Made by a program: the position numbers and the translations under genes. The notes beneath the pieces were generated by a model. The model was not told the origin of the DNA. It made no database searches and saw nothing but the letters and a program-made list of their open reading frames with translations. A DNA stretch of 64,000 bases from DATCKG01 sp036562385. GTDB lineage: Bacteria > Bacillota > Sulfobacillia > Symbiobacteriales > Symbiobacteriaceae. Each line of letters opens with the position of its first letter. Within the stretch, counting starts at the first letter, position 1. This document shows positions 25,107-31,825 of this stretch, one piece after another. The stretch is from NCBI GenBank assembly GCA_036562385.1, contig DATCKG010000025.1, positions 1 to 64,000 of the forward strand. The letters run 5' to 3'.

Positions 25107-25979
25107 CTAGCGAAGCGCCTGCTTCACCAGGTCGGCAACCTCCCACGGCAGGGAAGCCACCTTGACGCCCGCTTCCGTCAGGGCAGCCACCTTGGACTGG
25201 TAGGTGCCCCGATTCCCTTCGATGATGGCACCGGCGTGGCCCATCCGCTTGCCGGGAGGTGCCGACTTGCCGGCCAGATAAGCCACCACAGGTTTCTTTA
25301 CGTTTGCCTTGATGTACTCGGCCGCCATCTCTTCCTGGATACCGCCGATCTCCCCGACCATGACGATGGCCTCGGTCTCGGGATCGGCATTGAACAGTTC
25401 CAGCGCTTCGATGAAGTTGGTGCCGATCGCCTTGTCTCCGCCCATCCCGATGACCGTGCTCTGACCCAGGCCAGCGTTGCTCAGGGTATAGGCAATCTCA
25501 TAGGACAGCGTGCCGGAACGGGCGACGATGCCCACGGGACCTGGCTTATAAATGTGATTCGGCATAATACCCAGTTTTGCCTTCTCGCCCGGAGAGATAA
25601 TGCCGAAGGTATTAGGCCCGATCACCCTGACCCCGTGCCGGCTGGCATAGTCCAGAATCTCCATGGTCTCCTGGGTCGGCACGTGCTCCGGGATCAGCAC
25701 CAGCACCTTGATGCCGGCGTGAATCGCCTCGAAGGCCGCGTCCTTCACGCCCGGAGCCGGCACGAACATCACCGAGGCGTTGGCACCCGTCTTTTCCACC
25801 GCCTCGTGCACCGTCGCGAAAACCGGCAGACCGTGCACCGTTTCCCCGGCCCGCTTGTAGTTGGTACCGCCCACAATGTTGGTGCCGAAGGCCAGCATCT
25901 GCCCGGTATGGAACCGTCCCTGGGAACCGGTGATGCCCTGCACCACAACCCTTGTCTCTCTGTTGACAATGACGGCCAT
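25107..25979 (-). CDS. sucD: Succinyl-CoA ligase, alpha subunit (SucD)
   Basis: ADP-forming (or GDP-forming) succinyl-CoA synthetase alpha subunit, 290 residues, the TCA step that makes ATP. The CoA-binding start is VVQGITGSQGRFHTGQMLAF. The phosphorylated histidine is H248 in KRMGHAGAIIEG. The SGTLSYEIAYTLSNAG motif is also intact. It starts six bases after the sucC stop, the usual sucCD arrangement. Confidence 0.97.
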   Translation of the reverse strand: MAVIVNRETRVVVQGITGSQGRFHTGQMLAFGTNIVGGTNYKRAGETVHGLPVFATVHEAVEKTGANASVMFVPAPGVKDAAFEAIHAGIKVLVLIPEHVPTQETMEILDYASRHGVRVIGPNTFGIISPGEKAKLGIMPNHIYKPGPVGIVARSGTLSYEIAYTLSNAGLGQSTVIGMGGDKAIGTNFIEALELFNADPETEAIVMVGEIGGIQEEMAAEYIKANVKKPVVAYLAGKSAPPGKRMGHAGAIIEGNRGTYQSKVAALTEAGVKVASLPWEVADLVKQALR

Positions 25980-25984
25980 ACGGG

Positions 25985-27106
25985 TTACGCCTCCTTCTGG
26001 TAGGCAGCCTTCACAATCGCCTGGGCCGCCTCACCCATGTCCGTGTATGCCTGAATGCCGGCCTCTGCCAGCATCTCCCTACCCCGCACATCGTTGGTCC
26101 CCACCATGCGGACCACCAGCGGCACGTTGATGCCCTTGGCTTTCTTCACCTGGATAATGGCCTCGGCCACCAGGTCGCACCGGGTAATGCCGCCGAAGAT
26201 GTTCACAAAGATTCCCTTGGGATTGGTACCCAACAGAGCGTCAAAGGCCTGGGCCGTAGGCTCCACCCCGGACCCGCCGCCGGCATCCAGGAAGTTGGCA
26301 GGGCGGCCGCCGTAGTAGGCCAGGGTGTCCAGCGTCGCCATGGCCATGCCGGCGCCGTTGGCCATCACGGCGATATCGCCGTCCAGTTCCACAAAGGCCA
26401 GCCCGATGGCCTTGACCTTCTTCTCCAGTTCCGTCCCCTCTTCCACCCGAGGCAGTTCGGGATGCCGGTAGAGGGCGTCGTCCTCCACGTTGAAGCGGCC
26501 ATCCGCGGCCACCAGCCGGGTGCCGCCGTCCACCAGGGCCAGGGGGTTGATCTCCACCAACTCCGCGTCGTATTTGCGGAAGGCTTCGTACATGCCCATG
26601 AGGATCTTGGCGAACTGGTCCATCAGGTCGCCGGTCAGACCGATCTTCCGGGCAATCTCCCGGCCCAGGAAGGGCTGCAGCCCTGTGGAGATGTCGACGT
26701 GCTGGAAGACAATCTGGTCGTGGGGAACCGATTCGATCTCTACCCCGCCAAAGGCCGATGCCATGATCAGCGGCTTACGGGCCAGGCCGTCCAGGGTGAT
26801 GGAAACGTAGTACTCCTTCTCGATTTTCAGCTGCGGATCCACCAGGACCTTGTCAACGATGTAGCCCTTGAGGTTCATTCCCAGGATCTCCTGGGCCCGA
26901 GCCCTGGCTTCTTCCGGAGTGTTGGCCAACTTAATGCCGCCGGCCTTGCCTCGCCCCCCCACCAGCACCTGCGCCTTGACGGCACAGGGACCAATCTTGC
27001 GGGCCGCTTCTTCTACTTCATCAGGCGTCGAGCACAGGATTCCGCCTCCTGTGGGCACGCCGTGCTCGGCCAGGATCTGCTTGGCGAGGTACTCGTAAAG
27101 TTTCAT
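25985..27106 (-). CDS. sucC: Succinyl-CoA ligase, beta subunit (SucC)
   Basis: Beta subunit with ATP-grasp domain and C-terminal ligase domain, 373 residues. The N-terminus MKLYEYLAKQILAEHGVPTG is typical. The nucleotide-binding lysines lie in CAVKAQVLVGGRGKAGGIKL, and the C-terminal NIFGGITRCDLVAEAII carries the phosphohistidine-contact loop. First of the sucCD pair. GGAGGTGGGCAG precedes ATG 27106. No convincing promoter was found between it and the terminator at 27189-27213. Confidence 0.97.
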   Translation of the reverse strand: MKLYEYLAKQILAEHGVPTGGGILCSTPDEVEEAARKIGPCAVKAQVLVGGRGKAGGIKLANTPEEARARAQEILGMNLKGYIVDKVLVDPQLKIEKEYYVSITLDGLARKPLIMASAFGGVEIESVPHDQIVFQHVDISTGLQPFLGREIARKIGLTGDLMDQFAKILMGMYEAFRKYDAELVEINPLALVDGGTRLVAADGRFNVEDDALYRHPELPRVEEGTELEKKVKAIGLAFVELDGDIAVMANGAGMAMATLDTLAYYGGRPANFLDAGGGSGVEPTAQAFDALLGTNPKGIFVNIFGGITRCDLVAEAIIQVKKAKGINVPLVVRMVGTNDVRGREMLAEAGIQAYTDMGEAAQAIVKAAYQKEA

Positions 27107-27188
27107 CTGCCCACCTCCACTGAGATGACTCAGAGACTGCCCCCATGAAGGGGCGAAATGGGACTGAATTTACGAATGCACAGGAAAG

Positions 27189-27213
27189 CGCCTGCGGTAG
27201 CGGCCCGCAGGCG
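27189..27213 (-). terminator. Terminator hairpin between the 27324 gene and sucC
   Basis: CGCCTGCGG and CCGCAGGCG form a perfect 9-bp stem with a 7-base loop. CTTTCCTGTG follows on the minus strand. Confidence 0.65.
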
Positions 27214-27323
27214 AGGCTCTCCAGGTCATTCTACCACATCCACTCAGGCATGGAAATATACCTTATTACAACCATACCCTTGTCAATACCTCCGAGGGCC
27301 AAACAACCAACATATGTGTATTA

Positions 27324-27683
27324 TCAATTCCTTCCCCTGGAGGGTTGGCCAGGCAAACCTCTGGCTGCCGGTTCACAGGATTGACCTTCCCGGTCTAACT
27401 GTTCCCGCAGCCGGATGACCCGATACATCTGATCGGTGCTGATGTCTTCCAGCTCCGGCAACCCCGCGGCCACCGCGGCCATACGAGCCGCGGCCAGGGC
27501 CCGGAGCGCGGCACGCCACTGCGCCGTGCGGACCGCGCGCTCATATTGCTCCATCTCCATCCGGAAACGATCCAGCTCCCGCTGTTTCCCCGGAACGAGC
27601 AGGGCAGCGTTGCGCACGGCCCCGGCGTAATCGCCGCGCCTGGCGGCCTCCTTCAGCCTTACCAGTGCCTGACTCGCCTCCAT
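27324..27683 (-). CDS. Unknown small helical protein (119 residues)
   Basis: Not recognised. It is almost entirely helical and rich in Ala, Arg and Glu (ALVRLKEAARRGDYAGAVRN, MEQYERAVRTAQWRAALRAL), with a heptad-like pattern suggesting a coiled coil or TPR-like hairpin. The C-terminus is Gly/Pro/Arg-rich and probably disordered. AAGGAGGGGG lies ten bases before ATG 27683, which supports real translation. It is monocistronic and faces away from the divergent binding-protein gene at 27924. Confidence 0.7.
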   Translation of the reverse strand: MEASQALVRLKEAARRGDYAGAVRNAALLVPGKQRELDRFRMEMEQYERAVRTAQWRAALRALAAARMAAVAAGLPELEDISTDQMYRVIRLREQLDREGQSCEPAARGLPGQPSRGRN

Positions 27684-27796
27684 GGGTAGATTCCCCCTCC
27701 TTACGCGCTGGATCCCCTACTTTTCCATACGAAGCGCACCTCCTGTTCGTTCGCATTCTTATGGACATTACCCCGAAAACTCCGTCCTCTCACCAA

Positions 27797-27826
27797 TTGA
27801 CGGGTAGAGGAACGCAAGGGTAAGAT
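27797..27826 (+). promoter_or_regulatory. Promoter of the orphan binding-protein gene
   Basis: TTGACG at 27797-27802 and TAAGAT at 27821-27826, spaced 18 bases. The leader then contains an imperfect hairpin at about 27851-27882 (CTTCCT, GGGTC pairing with GACCC, AGGAAG), which could affect expression. Confidence 0.6.
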
Positions 27827-27923
27827 GATTGGAAATATGCGGGCGCCCATCTTCCTGGTTGGGTCCTGTGTAGACCCAGGAAGGCCTTGGGCCCGGAAAC
27901 TGGTCAGAGGGGGTTTTCGTGGG

Positions 27924-28925
27924 ATGCGCAAAGTGGTTGGCATTCTGCTGTCGGCCGTGCTAACGGCAGGAATCGTGGCCGGCTGCGGTTCCACTTCCCA
28001 GCCGGATGGCGGCGATGGGCAAGGGGACCAGACCCGAGTCCTGCAGGTGGGCATTACCCAGATTGCCGAGCATCCTGCTCTGGATGCCGCCCGGGAAGGG
28101 ATCATCGAGGGCCTCAAGGAGGCCGGTTTTGAGGACGGCAAGCAGATCAAGATTGAGTTCGAGAGCGCCCAAGGCGACCCGTCCATCGCTCAGCAAATCG
28201 CCCAGAAGTTCGTCTCGGACAAGAAAGACCTGATCATCACCCTCGGAACCATGAGCAGCCAGGCGGTGGTGAACCTCACGTCCGAGATCCCCGTGGTCTT
28301 CAGCGCCGTGACGGATCCGGTGACGGCAGGACTCGTGGCGGACCTGGAGAAGCCCGGGGCCAACGTGACCGGAGTCTCGGACCTGGTGCCGGTGAAAGAC
28401 CAGTTGGCCCTCTTCCAGCAGTTGGGCGACCAGTACAAGCGCATCGGCATCATCTATAACGCCGGCGAGGACAATTCCGACTTCCTCGTGAAAGAATCCA
28501 GGAAGGCAGCCCAGGAACTGGGGCTGGAACTCGTGGAGACCACCGTGGCCAACGCCAGTGAGGTCCAGCAGGCAGCCCAGTCTCTGGTCGGCCGGGTGGA
28601 TGCCATCTACCTCATCACGGATAACACCGTGGCGCAGGCCGTCCAGAGCGTGATCGCCGTGGCCAATCAGAACAAGATCCCGACGCTGGCTTCGGTGGAG
28701 AGCTACGTGGAGCAGGGCGCCCTGATCACCCTTGGTCTGGACTACCGGGACCTGGGCCGGCAGACCGGCCGGCTGGCCGCTGAGATCCTTCAGGGCAAGA
28801 ACCCCGGCGATCTCCCGGTCCAGTACGTGGAGAACGTGAAGCTGATCGTCAACACCACCACGGCCCAAACCCTCGGCCTGACGCTCCCGGAAGAAATGCT
28901 GAAGGACGCCGTCCAGGTGAATTAG
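27924..28925 (+). CDS. ABC substrate-binding lipoprotein (TrpX/PF04392 type), orphan
   Basis: A 333-residue binding lipoprotein: signal RKVVGILLSAVLTAGIVAG, with the lipobox cysteine in VAGCGS. The mature part opens with LQVGITQIAEHPALDAAREG and has PVVFSAVTDPVTAGLV and TLASVESYVEQGALITLGLD, hallmarks of the ABC_sub_bind (TrpX-like) family. Some members bind tryptophan or tyrosine. Permease and ATPase genes, which normally follow, are absent; a terminator lies 24 bases downstream. The ATG at 27924 is chosen because it gives a proper signal peptide. Confidence 0.9.
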   Translation: MRKVVGILLSAVLTAGIVAGCGSTSQPDGGDGQGDQTRVLQVGITQIAEHPALDAAREGIIEGLKEAGFEDGKQIKIEFESAQGDPSIAQQIAQKFVSDKKDLIITLGTMSSQAVVNLTSEIPVVFSAVTDPVTAGLVADLEKPGANVTGVSDLVPVKDQLALFQQLGDQYKRIGIIYNAGEDNSDFLVKESRKAAQELGLELVETTVANASEVQQAAQSLVGRVDAIYLITDNTVAQAVQSVIAVANQNKIPTLASVESYVEQGALITLGLDYRDLGRQTGRLAAEILQGKNPGDLPVQYVENVKLIVNTTTAQTLGLTLPEEMLKDAVQVN

Positions 28926-28948
28926 TCCCTTTGGGATAGCCATCAGCC

Positions 28949-28987
28949 TCCGGCGGTGCGATGATCCGTACCGCCGGATTTCTTGTT
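28949..28987 (+). terminator. Rho-independent terminator of the orphan binding-protein gene
   Basis: TCCGGCGGT and ACCGCCGGA form a 9-bp stem followed by TTTCTTGTTG on the plus strand. Confidence 0.85.
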
Positions 28988-29360
28988 GTCTGCATACCCC
29001 TGTTGGGAAGTCTGCGACCCTACGGACGTCTGCGCGGTGCGGCCGCCCCTCCCTTCGATCTTCGCCACTTGGGCAACCAGATGATCCCGGCACCTTACAA
29101 GAATCCCATACAATTGGATACCCCCTCTCCCAACCTGTGTTGGTCTCATCTCCACCTTCAAGTATTGCCCGGCGGCCAGGCCCATCCTTCCGCGGCTGCT
29201 GCCGCCGGTGCTCGCACGCCGCTCCGCTTCAGGGGCAAGGCCAGCACCATCAAGTTGCTTCCGCGGCTGGGCCGATCGGCCTGACAACAAAGCACTATGG
29301 AAAGTTGTCATTCCAGGCCCTTGCCGCCTCCTTCCTCCTCCTCCATCATGAGGAGGGGAG
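28988..29360. other. Intergenic region upstream of the HD-GYP gene
   Basis: No gene is confidently supported. A minus-strand open frame runs through it but crosses the plus-strand terminator and has no good ribosome site. GGTGCT at about 29206 can pair with AGCACC at about 29243, a possible leader hairpin. The AGGAGGGGAG ribosome site of the HD-GYP gene ends at 29360. Confidence 0.4.
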
Positions 29361-30548
29361 GTGCCGCTGGTGTACAGGGTCCCCACCCACAAGATTCGGA
29401 CCGGGATGAAGCTAGCCCGCACCATTACCCTGGATAACAACCGGAATTACCTGGTGGCCGGCGCCGTGCTCCGGGAATCCTACATCGGGCTCCTGTTGAA
29501 ACACGGGATCACCTCCGTGTACGTCGTCAACGAGGTCGCCCCCGATGTCGTTCCCCCGGATGTGGTGCGCCCGGAAACCCGGGCCGAGATGACCAGGGAG
29601 CTTCGTGCCGTCGTCCGGGAGATCGAAGCTACCTTCCGCAAGGCCGGCGACCGGGCGTTTCGCCGCCTGCACGTCGAGGTGGACCTTACCCGTCTGAAGC
29701 GGTGTGTGGACAAGATGGTCAGCGAACTGCTGTCCCAGCCCACCGTGGTCTACAACCTGACCGATATCCGCCGGGCTGACGATGCCACCCTGGACCATTC
29801 CGTCAACGTCAGCATCCTGAGCGCCCTTCTGGGGGCAGAAGTTGGTTATCCGCCCGCTGACCTCAAGGACCTGGCCCTGGGGGCCCTCCTTCACGACATC
29901 GGCAAGGTGACCACCCCGGAGGAGATCCTGAAAAAGCCAGGACCTCTCACTCCGGAGGAATTTGAAATCATGACCTGCCACACCGTGGACGGTTGGGAGA
30001 TTCTTCGCCGCCAGCGGGATATCAGTCCCCGGGTTTCCATCGTGGCGCTGCAGCACCACGAGCGCTGGCAGGGAGGCGGTTATCCGTACGGTCTCGCCGG
30101 CCAGGAGATCTACCGCTTTTCCCGGATCTGCGCCATCGTCGACTGCTTCGACAGCCTGACCGCGGACCGGGTCTACCAGCCCGGACTCCCCTCCGCGGAA
30201 GCCCTCCGGAAACTGGTGGACCGCATGGCCGGCTATTTTGAACCGTCCTTGCTCTGGAATTTCACCCAGTGCGTGGCCCCCTACCCGGTGGGCTCCCTGG
30301 TGGAACTCAGCGGCGGCGTCCAGGCGGTGGTGGTCCGTACCACCCGAAAGCAGACCTACCGACCCAGGGTCCGGCTGGTGCGCCGCCCCGACGGAACGCC
30401 CTATGCCAATCCCGTGGAGTTGGACCTGATCGATCACCCCGAACTGCAGATCGTCCGGGTCATCACCGAGTTCGGGGAAACCCTTGCGACCGGCGATCCG
30501 CCTTCCGGCGCCGGCCTGACTGACCAGCAGTCCACCGTGGCCACCTGA
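29361..30548 (+). CDS. HD-GYP domain protein (probable cyclic-di-GMP phosphodiesterase)
   Basis: A 395-residue cytoplasmic protein. The HD metal-binding pair is H178-D179 in LLHDIGKVTTPEEIL. HHERWQGGGYPYGL near residues 233-247 contains the GYP signature, and DCFDSLTADR follows. These are the residues used by HD-GYP enzymes to cleave cyclic-di-GMP. The N-terminal 100 residues (HKIRTGMKLARTITLDNNRN) resemble the DUF3391-like lead-in of such proteins. GTG 29361 lies right after AGGAGGGGAG; GTG 29370 is an alternative with better spacing. It converges on the response-regulator gene. Confidence 0.92.
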   Translation: MPLVYRVPTHKIRTGMKLARTITLDNNRNYLVAGAVLRESYIGLLLKHGITSVYVVNEVAPDVVPPDVVRPETRAEMTRELRAVVREIEATFRKAGDRAFRRLHVEVDLTRLKRCVDKMVSELLSQPTVVYNLTDIRRADDATLDHSVNVSILSALLGAEVGYPPADLKDLALGALLHDIGKVTTPEEILKKPGPLTPEEFEIMTCHTVDGWEILRRQRDISPRVSIVALQHHERWQGGGYPYGLAGQEIYRFSRICAIVDCFDSLTADRVYQPGLPSAEALRKLVDRMAGYFEPSLLWNFTQCVAPYPVGSLVELSGGVQAVVVRTTRKQTYRPRVRLVRRPDGTPYANPVELDLIDHPELQIVRVITEFGETLATGDPPSGAGLTDQQSTVAT

Positions 30549-30563
30549 ACACGGCGTCTTTCC

Positions 30564-30590
30564 GGCCCCGAGTTCCCCCCGGGGCCTTTT
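30564..30590 (+). terminator. Rho-independent terminator of the HD-GYP gene
   Basis: GGCCCCG and CGGGGCC form a 7-bp stem with a 9-base loop, followed by TTTT. It may also stop the converging response-regulator transcript. Confidence 0.75.
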
Positions 30591-30594
30591 CGCG

Positions 30595-31803
30595 TCACAT
30601 CGCCTTTCCGTCCTGCGGCGTTTCCAGGAGACTGGCGGGGATGTAATCCCGAAAGTCCAGATGGGGATAGCACCACACCGACTCCAGGAACCGCACGGCA
30701 GATCGGACGTCGGGTCCCAGGCTTCTGGCCACCTCCGTCAGCGCTTCCGTGGCTGCGTAGGCCAGATCCAGCCGTCCCGCCTCCATGGCCATGACCCGGG
30801 CGGTAACCGCACAGGCAAAGGCCCGGTGTTCGTCTCCCTCCTGCTCGGCGCAGCCCAGCAGCAGCATCAAGCAGTGGAACGTACGGACCGCATCGCCTCT
30901 GGACAGGTCCAGGGCTCTCCGGGCCTCTGCCCGGGCCGCTTGAATCTGCCCCATCATCAGATGGTAGCGCCCCCGCTCCAGACATCCCGACCACTCCCAG
31001 TCCGCCTCGGGCTGGTGGTGGATGCTGGCGGCCCGCCTGCGGCACTCCGCCACCCGACCGGCATCGCCCTCCCGGGCGAAGTAGTGTTCGGCTCGCCGGA
31101 AGGCCCTCCGAGCCGCTTCGGCCTGCCGCAACCGGGCCAGGGCAACACCTACCTGGAAGTGAGCCTCTCCATCCAGCCGCCCGGGGGGAACCCGCATCCG
31201 TCGCCGCACCACCGCGTACTCCTTCATCATGCTGAAGGCCTGGCGGCACTGTCCCATCTGGACGTAGCAGCAGGCCATCCCCACCAGCGCCGCTGCCCGA
31301 TCTTCATCCCGACGGGCCAGCCTCTGCGCTTCCTGATAGTGGAACATCCCCCGGGCCAGGTCCCGGTCCTCTCTCTGCAGGTACGCGTTTCCCAACCGCA
31401 GGTGGGCCCGGGCTTGCTCTTCCGGCGGCACCACCCGGGCGATCAAGGGAATGGCCTGGGCGTACCGGCAGAGGCTGTTCTTCAAAATATGGTGCTCAAT
31501 CCCTGCATGCAGCGCTGCCACCGCCGCCGCCTCTTCTCCCATGGCCCCTGAGAGGAGAATGACCGGCAAGTCGGGGGCCTTCTCCCGGATGATCTGCCGC
31601 ACCGCGCGGGCGCTGAATCCGGGCAGGACGTAGTCCGTAACGGCCACGTCCCAGGGCCCCCGTTCCAGGGCTTTCCGCAACTCCTCCAGTGTCTCCACCC
31701 GTTCCAGGGTAACGTGGTAACCGGCCCGGGCCAGGCAGCGGGTCAGCAGCAGGGAATCATCCTCGTAATCCTCGATGTGAAGGATCTTCAGAGGGATGGC
31801 CAC
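30595..31803 (-). CDS. Response regulator receiver domain fused to TPR-like repeats
   Basis: A 402-residue protein. Residues 1-125 are a CheY-like receiver with acidic pocket E11-D12, phospho-acceptor D57 (DVAVTDYVLPG), a LLSGA switch serine, and the conserved lysine in ILKNSL. Residues about 140-380 consist of helical TPR-like repeats (ARAHLRLGNAYLQREDRDLA, ALVGMACCYVQMGQCRQAF, AHFQVGVALARLRQAEAA). No DNA-binding or enzymatic output domain is seen, so signalling is probably by protein contact. GTG 31803 has GGTGGTGG five bases upstream and lies 22 bases after the kinase stop. Confidence 0.88.
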   Translation of the reverse strand: MAIPLKILHIEDYEDDSLLLTRCLARAGYHVTLERVETLEELRKALERGPWDVAVTDYVLPGFSARAVRQIIREKAPDLPVILLSGAMGEEAAAVAALHAGIEHHILKNSLCRYAQAIPLIARVVPPEEQARAHLRLGNAYLQREDRDLARGMFHYQEAQRLARRDEDRAAALVGMACCYVQMGQCRQAFSMMKEYAVVRRRMRVPPGRLDGEAHFQVGVALARLRQAEAARRAFRRAEHYFAREGDAGRVAECRRRAASIHHQPEADWEWSGCLERGRYHLMMGQIQAARAEARRALDLSRGDAVRTFHCLMLLLGCAEQEGDEHRAFACAVTARVMAMEAGRLDLAYAATEALTEVARSLGPDVRSAVRFLESVWCYPHLDFRDYIPASLLETPQDGKAM

Positions 31804-31825
31804 GCTGTCCACCACCTTTGCCCTG

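Noticed and set aside
23688..26003. 771-codon plus-strand frame opposite SIR2-like, small-protein and sucD genes
   Set aside because: His/Pro/Gln/Arg-rich translation typical of an antisense frame in GC-rich DNA; three supported genes lie on the other strand.
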